DNA of 64,000 nucleotides from a virus, in IMG/VR virus record IMGVR_UViG_3300028920_000022, positions 248,001 to 312,000 of that record; one strand, given 5' to 3'. This document shows, one piece after another, positions 1 through 8,739 of this stretch. How positions within the stretch are numbered: position 1 is the first letter of the stretch; each line of letters starts with the position of its first letter. A program made the translations under genes and the position numbers. The notes under the pieces are model-generated. The model made no database searches. It saw nothing but the letters and a program-made list of their open reading frames with translations, and had not been told where the DNA came from.

Positions 1-1974
1 GATCAATACAAATATGAACAAGATAATCCTAATACGGCCAACCGTATTGTTCATGCATATAATGATTTACAAACAAATGTTCGTAGATTGTCTGATCATA
101 TTGAGAACTTGTTGAAAAAACCAACGGTGCAAGTAGCAGTAGGACCAGCTGAAGTTGACATGCCAATGGCTAAAACTGTTGGTAATGTCTGGACTACACC
201 ATCCACCAAATTAGCGTTGGTTGGTAGCTCTATGCCGAACAATCGTGGTCAGTGGTTGGCAAAACAGTTTGAACAATTGGCGGTTTTAGCCAGCAATAGT
301 AAGAAATGGAAACAAGGGGCTCCTATATTCAAACAAGCTGCAGTTTTTTGTCGCCAGTATGTTAATCAAAACCCAAAACATACATTATGGAACTTGTTAG
401 TTAATTTATCGAAAAACCCAAGTTTTAAATCATATTTTAGTGGTTGGGAAGTAAAAATTAAAAACCTTGAACAGTTGCGTAATATATTCACCAATGTTTT
501 GCCAGCTAAAATTAAATCAGCTAGCGTCAAATCAGTAGTAAAAACAGCCGGAATAGAAGATCCTGACTTCGTTCCCCCAGGAGCTACTCCAACTCCTAAA
601 AAACCAACAGCAAAACCAGGAAACCGACTGGTTCCCAAGAATAGACAAAAAGCTCAGTATGCTCGATATCAGGCGGCTATTGATAAATATCACGATGCAC
701 ACCCTGAGGCAGCTGATGCTGTTATTATAATGCAAAACCAATTGAATATGATTGCTAGTAAGCTTGGTGAAATCGCTAAGCAAACTAACAAGATTACGCA
801 AGAGGAGGTGGCATCGGCGGTAATTAAGTTATTAAGTACAGGTTTGAAGGGCGGAAGATCTGCTCAAGATTCGCTCGATGGATTATGGGCTACTTCTACT
901 AACACAGCTTTAGAAGCTTTACAAAACATAATTGATAAACTTTATCCAGACGATAATATTAAATTAAATAATAATATTAACTATAAATCTGCTAAGGATG
1001 CTGATATTGTGCAGGCAGCTCAGTCCAACAGTAGTATCATTGAAGACATTATTAAGAAAAAGTTTAAAGAAGATTTTGATGTAACGGTTCCAAATACACC
1101 CGACGAGCTAAAAGAAGAATCAACAACCAACCAACCAACCAACCAAATAAGACAAGGCGTTTGGGATCAATTAAACTATGCACGTATGCGTGCTGGCGGA
1201 GCTTGGACTGATATCTCAGAAAACCCTGATGTTTTTGTTCGTGATGATACATTTAATACATTAGATAAATTTGCAAACTTCTTAGAAAGCTATAGGTTGG
1301 CTTCTAGAAAAATGACCGGAGAACTTTGGGATAAATGGTTGGGCTGGTTTGCTATGCGAGCAAATTGGCTTAGAGATCATAACCAAGACACATCCAAAGG
1401 AAAGTACTTAACAGCGGTGCAGACTTTAAGATCTAAATTGCGTAAAGCTATTAGTAAATTAGGTGATAAAGCTGCTAATAATGCATTTTCTCCAGAAGAT
1501 TTAAAACACGCACTAGAAGCTGCAACTAAACCTCCAGGAATTACCCCACCAGCCCAGAGAAGCGACATGGCTTTACCTCTACAGGAAGGTACCGAGTTTG
1601 TTAATAATGTGCCAGATTTTCCTATCAGTAGCGGATCTATATCTTTGCGTAGACCATTTAACTTTCCAAGAACAAATGGAACCCAGTTGGGACGACAACT
1701 GTTGCAATATAACGGAGTTAACAAAAGCACTCTATACTTGAATGATGTGAATGAGTTTGTGATAAGTCAATTGGGTGGTCATAACACAAACCAACCACAT
1801 TTAGTTATTCAGGTTCTGCAGAATTTGAAACAGGACATTAATAACATTAAAAACAATTGGTCTGATCTGGCAGAACAACAAATGACTAGACCCCAAAGGG
1901 AAGCTAGAGTTGCTCCAGCTAGTACTTGGATTTATAATCTTAACGCTTTGATTCAAACAATAACCCATATGTAA
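1..1974 (+). CDS. Large head-region protein, 5'-truncated, function unknown
   Basis: The frame is open from base 1 to the TAA at 1972-1974, so the gene begins upstream of the window; the TTG at 88 is not a credible start because coding continues before it. At least 657 residues are visible. The protein is hydrophilic and mostly helical-looking, with a Pro/Thr/Lys linker (visible residues ~190-210, PPGATPTPKKPTAKPG) separating an N-terminal and a C-terminal part. It has no signal peptide and no membrane segment. A KTAGI peptide sits just before the linker. The stop overlaps the next start (TAATG). Its position upstream of the decoration and capsid genes suggests a head-assembly or internal virion protein, but no family was recognised. 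Confidence 0.75.
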   Translation, partial: DQYKYEQDNPNTANRIVHAYNDLQTNVRRLSDHIENLLKKPTVQVAVGPAEVDMPMAKTVGNVWTTPSTKLALVGSSMPNNRGQWLAKQFEQLAVLASNSKKWKQGAPIFKQAAVFCRQYVNQNPKHTLWNLLVNLSKNPSFKSYFSGWEVKIKNLEQLRNIFTNVLPAKIKSASVKSVVKTAGIEDPDFVPPGATPTPKKPTAKPGNRLVPKNRQKAQYARYQAAIDKYHDAHPEAADAVIIMQNQLNMIASKLGEIAKQTNKITQEEVASAVIKLLSTGLKGGRSAQDSLDGLWATSTNTALEALQNIIDKLYPDDNIKLNNNINYKSAKDADIVQAAQSNSSIIEDIIKKKFKEDFDVTVPNTPDELKEESTTNQPTNQIRQGVWDQLNYARMRAGGAWTDISENPDVFVRDDTFNTLDKFANFLESYRLASRKMTGELWDKWLGWFAMRANWLRDHNQDTSKGKYLTAVQTLRSKLRKAISKLGDKAANNAFSPEDLKHALEAATKPPGITPPAQRSDMALPLQEGTEFVNNVPDFPISSGSISLRRPFNFPRTNGTQLGRQLLQYNGVNKSTLYLNDVNEFVISQLGGHNTNQPHLVIQVLQNLKQDINNIKNNWSDLAEQQMTRPQREARVAPASTWIYNLNALIQTITHM

Positions 1975-3104
1975 TGACTAAAACTATCTATAACGATGAT
2001 GATACCTTAATGAATGAGATTGCTCTGCTAGAAGCCGCATACTCCTTTGAGGATAGATCTGTTATTAAAAACGCCGGCATGCTCGATGATTTGAAAGGCG
2101 TCGGTCAGTATATCGTTGATGATGTTAAAGGTCAAATAGAACGTGAAGGTCCCTATGTCCTGTTAACTTACCTGGCTCCTTCCGCCTTGGGTTGGCTGTG
2201 GGGTCCACTGGGTTGGGGCGCTTGGTTTGCTACCTTTGTTGCCGACGCTTTGGGCGTCAGTATCGGTAGCGTTATGGCTCAAGCAGCTAAAGATACTAAA
2301 GCTAAATTAGATTCAGGTGAACCATTTACTATCGAAGATGCTGAGATAATTTCCGATAATGCAATTCGTGCCGGTGGAGGAGAAATAGTCCTAAGCTCCT
2401 TCCTGCCTCTCCGAACTATGATTAAAGATGGGAAATTGCTGAGCGAAGCTAGAGATGGGTTGGAAAAGTTTGGCGCCAGAATGCCTAAAGGTGTTCTTAG
2501 AGGCGTGTTTACTAAATTGATTGGCGCCGGCTCCCTGTCAAGAGCTAGAATGTTGTTCTTTGCCCTGCTTAAATGGGGTATCAAAAATGTGATTAAAGCC
2601 GCCGCCCTGCTGGGTGTGACAGGTTATGTTACCGGACAACCACCTACTGGACAACAAAAACCCTCAGAAGAAAAACGTGAGGCTCCTAGAATCTTGGAGA
2701 CCCCTAGATCAATTTCCTCTAAAAGAGCCCTCCCACCTAAACAAGTTAATAACCTTACCCCTAATCCAGGAGTCGGTGTTACACATAGAATTAATTCAGA
2801 TAATAGAGTCTGGATCGTTCCGCTGGTAGGAAATGGGACCGGTCTTAATAAAATCGCTAATACTATGTTCTTTTGGGCAAAACAGGTCTATCAGGAGGTT
2901 AATGAAACCCATAGAAGATTAATTATGACTTCTCCAGCATTTATCCAAATGGTCTCTGTCCTCGCTATGAACTATAGCCCTACCGCACCTATGGGTCTGG
3001 AAATGCCACATAATGAATATCTGAGCGCACCCATTCACTCCATTAAAGATGTGGTCGATTACTTTATCTGGCAAACCGCGCCCCAAATCAAAGGAAATTT
3101 ATGA
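1974..3104 (+). CDS. Head-region protein with hydrophobic segment, unknown
   Basis: 376 residues, starting at the ATG that overlaps the previous stop by one base. Residues ~60-102 form a Gly/Trp/Leu-rich hydrophobic stretch (LAPSALGWLWGPLGWGAW), followed by a second hydrophobic segment near residue 195-220 (RMLFFALLKWGIKNVIKAAALLG). A Pro-rich, charged linker follows at ~225-265, then a globular C-terminal part. These hydrophobic helices in a virion gene cluster could serve membrane interaction during genome delivery; that is inference. An internal KNAGM peptide resembles the KTAGI of the preceding gene. Codon use is C-rich (ctc, ccc, gtc, tcc), unlike the first gene. No family recognised. 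Confidence 0.75.
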   Translation: MTKTIYNDDDTLMNEIALLEAAYSFEDRSVIKNAGMLDDLKGVGQYIVDDVKGQIEREGPYVLLTYLAPSALGWLWGPLGWGAWFATFVADALGVSIGSVMAQAAKDTKAKLDSGEPFTIEDAEIISDNAIRAGGGEIVLSSFLPLRTMIKDGKLLSEARDGLEKFGARMPKGVLRGVFTKLIGAGSLSRARMLFFALLKWGIKNVIKAAALLGVTGYVTGQPPTGQQKPSEEKREAPRILETPRSISSKRALPPKQVNNLTPNPGVGVTHRINSDNRVWIVPLVGNGTGLNKIANTMFFWAKQVYQEVNETHRRLIMTSPAFIQMVSVLAMNYSPTAPMGLEMPHNEYLSAPIHSIKDVVDYFIWQTAPQIKGNL

Positions 3105-3550
3105 GAAACGAAGTCTTTAATAACTATGTTAAAATTGCCCTCGAAAAAGGTTTGATTACTTCCGAAGCTCAGGAAACCCAAACCTCTAATAAAGATTACG
3201 CAGATACTATCAAAACCCTCTATAACCTGGATATCCCCCTTAACGATTCTAAAAAAGATATCATCGAACAGGCTCACCCAGACCCAGTAGTAATCGCTCC
3301 CTCCTATGATAAACTTAATGGTCTGGTCGAAAATGTCAGGGAACGCCAAAATGTTATGGTCGGTATCGCTAGAAAACCCACTAATGCTAACTTGACCATG
3401 CACCGTTACGCTGAGGCTTATCAAGATCTAGTCAATACTTTAGTCTCCCTCGGCTTTAAAATGAGTAATAGAAAACAAAAAGCCCTCCGCATCCTGGCTG
3501 ACGCTTGCTCATATAGACTTACTCAGAAACCTCCCTTTATTAAAAAATGA
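3101..3550 (+). CDS. Small head-region protein, unknown
   Basis: 149 residues; the start overlaps the previous stop (ATGA), implying translational coupling. The protein is soluble and helical-looking, with no membrane segment and no recognisable motif. Its stop again overlaps the next start (ATGAGC at 3547). It shares the C-rich codon use of its two neighbours, which suggests the three genes travel or are expressed together upstream of the capsid genes. Function not assigned. Confidence 0.7.
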   Translation: MRNEVFNNYVKIALEKGLITSEAQETQTSNKDYADTIKTLYNLDIPLNDSKKDIIEQAHPDPVVIAPSYDKLNGLVENVRERQNVMVGIARKPTNANLTMHRYAEAYQDLVNTLVSLGFKMSNRKQKALRILADACSYRLTQKPPFIKK

Positions 3551-3846
3551 GCATTAACTCCGGTACCTCCCTGGATATGGAAACCGTCCGTGATGCCCCC
3601 TTTTCCGGCTCCGGTCAGGAAAATGGTCCCTACTACTTTGTCAAAAAACCCGACCTCCCCCTTAATGTTAATCCCGCTACCCCCCAACACCCCCACTTCC
3701 AAGAAGATGCCCTTACCCTCGATGATTCCCCAGAAAACTTATATAAAGACGTCCTGGAATTGCTGAATAAGGTCCGTAAACCTTCCCTCGCTTCCTGGAG
3801 TCGAGATGAACGTATTATAAAAATAACAAAAATTTTAATTTTCTAG
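3547..3846 (+). CDS. Small Pro-rich head-region protein, unknown
   Basis: 99 residues, translationally coupled (ATGA) to the preceding gene. The central part is Pro-rich and looks disordered (residues ~30-60, KKPDLPLNVNPATPQHPHF), and is followed by a short amphipathic helix (ENLYKDVLELLNKVRK). Composition changes abruptly in the last ~10 codons from C-rich to A/T-rich (IIKITKILIF), so the original C-terminus may have been replaced or frameshifted. It is the last gene before the decoration/capsid transcription block. Function unknown. Confidence 0.65.
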   Translation: MSINSGTSLDMETVRDAPFSGSGQENGPYYFVKKPDLPLNVNPATPQHPHFQEDALTLDDSPENLYKDVLELLNKVRKPSLASWSRDERIIKITKILIF

Positions 3847-3891
3847 GAATATGTTTGTATCCTTTTTGAATGTAAGTTTAAAGAGTAAGAC

Positions 3892-3920
3892 AAGCGTAAA
3901 TTAACACACGCTTTTTATTT
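3892..3920 (+). terminator. Hairpin with T-run before decoration gene
   Basis: AAGCGT at 3892-3897 pairs perfectly with ACGCTT at 3908-3913 across a 10-nt loop, followed by TTTTATTT. The stem is short (6 bp). It ends close upstream of the AAGGA ribosome site (3921-3925) of the next gene, so it could instead be a transcript-processing site or a 5' leader hairpin. Confidence 0.4.
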
Positions 3921-3931
3921 AAGGATTTGTT

Positions 3932-4633
3932 ATGGCACTTAAACCTTTACAAGCAGGTCGTGAGCCACTCGGTCAGTTCGATGGCTATGATGATGAAATT
4001 ACTCTTGCAGCTGGTGGCTTCAGGGGTGGCGAAGTTTGTACTCTACTCTATATCCCCGTCGGTGGAACAGATAGAGCTGCAAAGGATGCCGATGGCACAG
4101 ATGGTTATGTCGGAACTACAACTCAGTTGCGTCCCGTTGTAACTCGTACCCTGGCTGACGGTTCCCGTCCACTCTTCCTGTCTGATGATGGCTCCTCAGG
4201 TTACGGACAATTGTTCGGTGAACTGATTGGCGCTACCGTTGGTCAGATTGGTAATGCTCCCGGTACCGGTACAGCACTTGGTCCACACACTGCCGCAGGT
4301 AGTGGTAAGATCACTTGCTGGGATAAGCCCGGTCTGTATGCAGTAACCCTGGACGCAGTTGTCACTGGCGCTGCTGGTCTGAGTCCCGCCAACGGTACCC
4401 TCGCTGGTGGAGACCCTCTCTATGCTACCGCTACTGGTCTACTGACTCCAGTTGCAGCGAATGACTTCGATACCGTCGGTATCGTCGTGGCTCGTTTCAT
4501 TGAATTCCAGACTAATGGAAGCTTGGTTACGACTCCAAATACTTTGGTTTCGGCTCTGAACTCTCCATCAGGTACTGCCGCTGCGCGTGCAAACCTGACC
4601 CAGGCTGTGATTCATTTCAACCCAGAAACATAA
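3932..4633 (+). CDS. Probable capsid decoration (head stabilisation) protein
   Basis: 233 residues, ATG preceded by AAGGA. The protein is rich in Gly/Ala/Thr with alternating beta-type hydrophobics. Its only cysteines are two well-separated ones (near residues 36 and 131), and it has no signal peptide. It sits immediately upstream of the major capsid gene with a hairpin between them, and its codon use (ctg, cgt, ggt, acc) looks optimised for high expression, like the capsid gene. Small Gly/Ala/Thr-rich proteins at this position in tailed phages are usually head decoration proteins (lambda gpD position); the assignment rests on position, size and composition. Contains two Asp-Gly-Tyr tripeptides (FDGYDD, TDGYVG). 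Confidence 0.6.
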   Translation: MALKPLQAGREPLGQFDGYDDEITLAAGGFRGGEVCTLLYIPVGGTDRAAKDADGTDGYVGTTTQLRPVVTRTLADGSRPLFLSDDGSSGYGQLFGELIGATVGQIGNAPGTGTALGPHTAAGSGKITCWDKPGLYAVTLDAVVTGAAGLSPANGTLAGGDPLYATATGLLTPVAANDFDTVGIVVARFIEFQTNGSLVTTPNTLVSALNSPSGTAAARANLTQAVIHFNPET

Positions 4634-4646
4634 TAAATTAAATATT

Positions 4647-4671
4647 GGGGCGGTCGCTGAGCGCCCGCCCC
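4647..4671 (+). terminator. GC-rich hairpin between decoration and capsid genes
   Basis: GGGGCGG (4647-4653) pairs with CCGCCCC (4665-4671), with a possible inner CGCT/AGCG pairing. Only ATTT follows, so it is a weak intrinsic terminator at best. It may protect the upstream transcript or tune relative expression of decoration and capsid proteins. Confidence 0.45.
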
Positions 4672-4720
4672 ATTTAACAAATCTACCGGTTATATAACAG
4701 GTAGTAAATTAGGAGATAAA

Positions 4721-5740
4721 ATGGCAGGCGAGATTTTTAATAGTAAGGGCGAACTTAATGCAGCGAACCTGCAAGATGCCTTCACCCAAATGGCTAAATT
4801 CGCGTCTGTACTGGAAGAGAATACTCCGTCTAACCTGACCCTCGCAGGACAGCCCTCCATGAACGATGAGAAACGTGACTCCTTAATCGAGCGCGCTATC
4901 ATGAGCCAGGAAGGGAAGATTGCACTAGCTCAGGCGATGGCTAACCCTATCCGTCGGAACCTCGACTACCAGGGAATTGCTCGTAGAGCACTGGTAGTTG
5001 ATCCGCTGCCCCAGGGCGCACTTCCAGTATATGACCGAGATATTGATGTAGCAGCTGTTGTTGTTTCTAGCAATGGCACCGGTCCTGAAAGCCGTGTATT
5101 CGGCGACCGCGTTACGGTTCCTGAGTTTGAGATTTACTCAAACCCAACCGTGCGTATTGCCGAAGTTAAGCGGCGTCGGTTCAATGTGATCGACCGTGCA
5201 GTTCAGAAGAGTCGTCAAGAGATTATGGCACAGGAAGATGCCAACGTCTTCGCCGCGATTGATGCTGCCGCTGCGGTCGAAAACACTGTCTCGGATATCG
5301 CTGATAGCGGTATGCTTAAGGCTGACTTGGTCGACCTTAAAGTCCAGGTTGATCGCTGGGACCTCGTTACCACCAAGTTCTTCATGAATATTAATGAGTA
5401 CACTGATATTCTGAATTGGGCTTCCGGTGGCGGTCAGGGTGCCAACGGTGGCGAAATTGATCCCGTGACTCAGCGCGAAATCCTCCAGACTGGTCTCTAT
5501 GCCCATATCTGGGGCGCCGATATCATGGTGTCAAAGATCGTTCCTCCAGGTACCGTTTATTCCTGTGCAGACCCCGAATTTTTAGGAGTTATGCCGGTTC
5601 GGCAGGACATTGAGGTACTTCCAGCTGACGAGCCTAGGCGGCTAAGTCTAGGCTGGGTCATTAGTGAAATTATTGGCATTGGTATTGTCAACCCACGCGG
5701 TTGCGCCCGTGGCAATAAGAGCACTATCATTGGTGCGTAA
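4721..5740 (+). CDS. Major capsid protein (HK97 fold)
   Basis: 339 residues; ATG with a strong AGGAGA ribosome site 5 nt upstream. An N-terminal helical region (residues ~1-80) is followed by an HK97-type core: a beta-rich segment with LPVYDRDIDVAAVVV, the spine-helix region (VQKSRQEIMAQEDANVFAAIDAAAA), then a P-domain-like stretch (WDLVTTKFFMNINEYTDILNWA) and a C-terminal A-domain-like stretch (HIWGADIMVSKIVPPGTVY, LGVMPVRQDIEVLPAD). This order and the 'helper strand plus EYTDIL' motif are typical of myovirus capsid proteins of about 330-350 residues. Codon use is strongly biased to ctg/cgt/ggt/acc, consistent with the most abundant virion protein. An excellent terminator follows. Confidence 0.85.
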   Translation: MAGEIFNSKGELNAANLQDAFTQMAKFASVLEENTPSNLTLAGQPSMNDEKRDSLIERAIMSQEGKIALAQAMANPIRRNLDYQGIARRALVVDPLPQGALPVYDRDIDVAAVVVSSNGTGPESRVFGDRVTVPEFEIYSNPTVRIAEVKRRRFNVIDRAVQKSRQEIMAQEDANVFAAIDAAAAVENTVSDIADSGMLKADLVDLKVQVDRWDLVTTKFFMNINEYTDILNWASGGGQGANGGEIDPVTQREILQTGLYAHIWGADIMVSKIVPPGTVYSCADPEFLGVMPVRQDIEVLPADEPRRLSLGWVISEIIGIGIVNPRGCARGNKSTIIGA

Positions 5741-5765
5741 TAACAGCAACTAGCTGAAAAAAATT

Positions 5766-5797
5766 AAAAAGGCGGTTTCTTAGGAGATCGCCTTTTT
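5766..5797 (+). terminator. Rho-independent terminator after capsid gene
   Basis: A 14-bp stem with G-T wobbles, AAAAAGGCGGTTTC pairing with GAGATCGCCTTTTT around a TTAG loop, ending in a T6 run and TTATTT. It lies 25 nt after the capsid stop and separates the highly expressed head genes from the homing-endonuclease gene. Confidence 0.85.
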
Positions 5798-5829
5798 TAT
5801 TTGGTAATTATGAACCTGCGCATCTAATT

Positions 5830-7083
5830 GTGGTAAATTTTATCGAGGGTAGAAACCGTACTAACATATTACACAATAATATGCACGATAAAATCAAATA
5901 TTACATTGAAAATGGGATGGCTAAATTTCGGCTGGCCACCAGATTAAAAATAGATAGCGAAGATCTGAATAAAATAATACAGAAACAAAACCTGCACATT
6001 GTAAAAGAAAAATTCGATAATAATAAAATAGATCATATTCTTAATTTATACGAAGACGGAATATCCGCTAAAGCTTTGGGTTTTAAATATAGTATAGATA
6101 AGAGACGAATAATGCGATGGGCTAAGGAGCGTGGTATTTTCAGAGATAAAAAAGAAGCAGGAAGAACGATTTATTTTGATGAGCACTTAATGGACGAAAT
6201 AATAACACCTGCAAAAGCATATTGGTTAGGTTTTTGTTATGCTGATGCTTATAATAGTGACGAAGCACTTAGACTTACTTTGGCAATTAAAGATATAGAT
6301 CATGTTAGAAAGTTTGCAAAATTTTTTGGTTTAGGTGAGGATAGAGTATTTTATGATGAAAAGTCGGCATGTTTACATTTGCATAGCAAATATTTGTGTG
6401 AAACAATGACAAAACATGGTTGTCCTAGAGCCAAATCGTTTATTATAAAATACCCTGAATGGTTGGATGAGTCTTTAACGGTTCATTTTATTCGTGGTAC
6501 TTTTGATGGTGATGGGTGTTTGACGTTTAGAAAAAGAAACCGAGAATGGAAATGGGACATTGCCGGCACTCATCATTTTTGCAATGGCGTTCGAGATGTT
6601 TTATTAAAAGAAGTGGGGATCAATACATATATTTATTGCATTTCTAAGACAAATAAAAATACATATGTTGTTAGCACATCTGGAAATGAAAAAATTGCCA
6701 CCATATGTGATTGGATGTACCAAGACGCTCATGATGAAATTATGCTTACCAGGAAATACGAAAAGTATTTGCAACTTAAAGAGCAACAAAGAAACCGCAA
6801 AATAGGTCGAGACAAGTACAACATCCCAGTAAAAGCCAAGAGAGACATTTTGACCCGATTAAAGAATGGGGAAGATCAGCAACAGATTGCCGAGGATCAT
6901 GGGATTCATCAGGTTTCAGTAAAGAAAATGGCAACCTACGTCAACAACTTCATCAACACCTATTCTGCTCCTTGTCTTTTGGGCAAGATGGCAAAGAATC
7001 CTACCTGGCATGGCAACATATTTTCCTGGACCGTTTCTAATAAAAACCATGCCGTTGTTGCCAACGATCACATTCTCACCAAC
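5830..7083 (+). mobile_element. Homing endonuclease plus intein C-terminal half
   Basis: This is the part of the fusion that is not host-protein sequence: two LAGLIDADG motifs, DNA-binding helix-turn-helix-like segments and the intein C-terminal splice blocks ending at Asn418 (codon 7081-7083). Base composition changes within it: about 5830-6815 is very A/T-rich, about 6817-7083 is C-richer (aacaacttcatcaacacc style), and the C-extein after 7084 uses TTA and GGG heavily. This supports a composite, transferred origin. The N-terminal intein half is not in this window. Confidence 0.6.
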
Positions 7084-7695
7084 ACCGACATCGAATATTT
7101 AAAACAAATTCGCCCATTTTCTTTTCATTATATGTTTAAACCAAACATAGACATATTATCCCAGCATTTTGAAATAAGCAAAACCAAGATTAAATCTATT
7201 TTATTAAACGTATCTGAGATAGATGTTACAGGAAACAAGGGAAAGACATTTAGGAATTATATAAATCGATATTCGGGATATGATATTAAGGAAGAGTTAG
7301 GGAATATAGGGGACGCGAAGGATATGATAGATCGGTGGTCGGAGACTATGGGGGAGAAATACTTCAGGGATTTTTCTGGCAAGAATCTATATTTCTTTCA
7401 AAACAATTATCATCAAGATTGCGAATGTATTTTTGTATATGACAAAGACAAATTAATATCATTTGGGGTAGCATCCCCTGGAGCAAAGAGTGTATATGTA
7501 ATAGGGAAGGCATTAGCGCAGGAATATCCCGGGTTATCTGAGTTTACAGATATAAAGTTATATGAAAAGTTATTAAAGAAATATGGGGCATTTCAAATAA
7601 ATTTAGGGATGGCGACGAAGGGATTGATGGCGTACAAGAGCAAGTTTCCTGGGAGTATAGAGCAGGGGTCATACAATGGCAAAGTTATTGTTTGA
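5830..7695 (+). CDS. LAGLIDADG endonuclease / intein C-half fused to acyltransferase-like C-extein
   Basis: 621 residues from GTG 5830; the start is uncertain because no ribosome site is seen and the first ATG is 5881. Order: helix-turn-helix-like segment (residues ~60-105), LAGLIDADG motif 1 (AYWLGFCYADA, ~130-140), motif 2 (HFIRGTFDGDG, ~219-229), a second helix-turn-helix-like segment (~335-370). Next comes a segment matching intein C-terminal blocks F/G (IFSWTVSNKNHAVVAND then HILTN, ending at Asn418), followed by Thr419 as a +1 extein residue. Residues 419-621 would be the C-extein; RNYINRY and INLGMATKGLMAYKSKF recall DUF2156/GNAT-type acyltransferases (weak resemblance). No intein N-terminal block A (Cys/Ser splice site) is visible. 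The penultimate residue is Thr instead of the usual His. The 3' end overlaps the methyltransferase gene by 20 nt. Confidence 0.7.
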   Translation: MVNFIEGRNRTNILHNNMHDKIKYYIENGMAKFRLATRLKIDSEDLNKIIQKQNLHIVKEKFDNNKIDHILNLYEDGISAKALGFKYSIDKRRIMRWAKERGIFRDKKEAGRTIYFDEHLMDEIITPAKAYWLGFCYADAYNSDEALRLTLAIKDIDHVRKFAKFFGLGEDRVFYDEKSACLHLHSKYLCETMTKHGCPRAKSFIIKYPEWLDESLTVHFIRGTFDGDGCLTFRKRNREWKWDIAGTHHFCNGVRDVLLKEVGINTYIYCISKTNKNTYVVSTSGNEKIATICDWMYQDAHDEIMLTRKYEKYLQLKEQQRNRKIGRDKYNIPVKAKRDILTRLKNGEDQQQIAEDHGIHQVSVKKMATYVNNFINTYSAPCLLGKMAKNPTWHGNIFSWTVSNKNHAVVANDHILTNTDIEYLKQIRPFSFHYMFKPNIDILSQHFEISKTKIKSILLNVSEIDVTGNKGKTFRNYINRYSGYDIKEELGNIGDAKDMIDRWSETMGEKYFRDFSGKNLYFFQNNYHQDCECIFVYDKDKLISFGVASPGAKSVYVIGKALAQEYPGLSEFTDIKLYEKLLKKYGAFQINLGMATKGLMAYKSKFPGSIEQGSYNGKVIV

Positions 7696-8716
7696 TGCTC
7701 CGATTTATATTGGTGGAACAAAAATAACGAAACATTATATTCAATCATTAACCTATGAAGAGCGAGAAGAGCTAGTTGAGCCATTATTTTTATTATTTCG
7801 AGAGAATGGGTTTATTTATCCTGATGATGAGAGGAAGGTTAAATTAGAATATAAGAGGTTATTGGAGTATGAGCCAGATTTAAGTATAGACGAGGTATTT
7901 AATAATTCATCCTTAGCGACGAGGATATGCAAGCATTATTGTCATTCTTTTTATAAATCAACCGAACCTGGGAAGAAGACATTAATTGAGGTATTCAATG
8001 ATGACGAGTTATTGCGGAGGGTAATACGGAACCGATTAGGGATGGATTGGTATTATGCTGATGGGAAGGGGGATGGAGTAAACGAGGCATTTAATTTTAG
8101 TTTTAAGATGATGATACAGGGGATGAGGAGCATGCGATTGGTACCGAGTATTAGCATGTTCAAGCCCTCGATAGCGAAGTACATATGTTGTCGATATTCG
8201 AAGGAGGGGGATTTAGTGGGGGATTATTCGGCGGGATTTGGGGGAAGGATGTTAGGGGCGGTCAGTTGCGGTCGGAGGTATTTGGGGACGGATCCATTGA
8301 CGGCGGGGGAATTGGACATAATGGGGGAGGCATTGGAGCTGAGTGGGTATGAGGTAATGGGGGTAGGGTCTGAGTGTTTTCGAGGAGACAAAGGGAGCGT
8401 CGATTTATATTGGAGCAGCCCACCATATTACAATCAGGAGAAGTATTCTGACGATTTAAGTCAGGCGTACAATCGTGGGGAGGCATGGTTTTACGATGAG
8501 TACTGGTTGAGGACGTTAGAAAATGTGAGATATATGTTAAAGGCGGGTGGGTGGTTTGGGTTAAATGTGAGCAACAACCCAAAGATGTTGAGCATGGCAT
8601 CGGAAGTTTTTGGGGAGCCGGACGAAGTAATAAAGCTTCGGACGGTGAGGAGTCATTTAAACAAAACGGCGGGAATCACGAAGTTCGAGCCCATATACAT
8701 GTATAAAATCAAGTAG
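7676..8716 (+). CDS. DNA methyltransferase (SPPY-type, N4-C or N6-A)
   Basis: 346 residues, beginning inside the end of the upstream gene (20-nt overlap, different frame). A SAM-binding motif I-like segment (GDYSAGFGGRMLGA, residues ~180-193) is followed by RRYLGTDP (acidic strand-2 residue) and the catalytic motif IV SSPPYYNQEKY (~246-256). The (S/T)PP(Y) signature marks amino-methyltransferases acting on exocyclic amines of cytosine or adenine. LKAGGWFGLNVSN near residue 290 fits the later SAM-fold strands. The order motif I before motif IV suggests the beta or gamma arrangement. No restriction gene is adjacent, so it more likely protects phage DNA or completes a modification with the upstream C-extein (inference). 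Codon use is purine-loaded (ggg, gag, tta). Confidence 0.8.
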   Translation: MAKLLFDAPIYIGGTKITKHYIQSLTYEEREELVEPLFLLFRENGFIYPDDERKVKLEYKRLLEYEPDLSIDEVFNNSSLATRICKHYCHSFYKSTEPGKKTLIEVFNDDELLRRVIRNRLGMDWYYADGKGDGVNEAFNFSFKMMIQGMRSMRLVPSISMFKPSIAKYICCRYSKEGDLVGDYSAGFGGRMLGAVSCGRRYLGTDPLTAGELDIMGEALELSGYEVMGVGSECFRGDKGSVDLYWSSPPYYNQEKYSDDLSQAYNRGEAWFYDEYWLRTLENVRYMLKAGGWFGLNVSNNPKMLSMASEVFGEPDEVIKLRTVRSHLNKTAGITKFEPIYMYKIK

Positions 8717-8739
8717 TAATATTGTCGCATATTTTCGAT

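Noticed and set aside
88-90. TTG as start of the first gene
   Set aside because: The frame is open back to base 1 and reads as normal protein, so the gene begins before the window.
5810-5827. Five-codon mini-ORF (MNLRI) before the endonuclease gene
   Set aside because: No ribosome site and too short to support; position between terminator and GTG start is probably chance.
8262-8600. Minus-strand ORF opposite the methyltransferase
   Set aside because: Pro/Ser/His/Thr-rich artefact of the G-rich codon style of the methyltransferase gene; no start signals.
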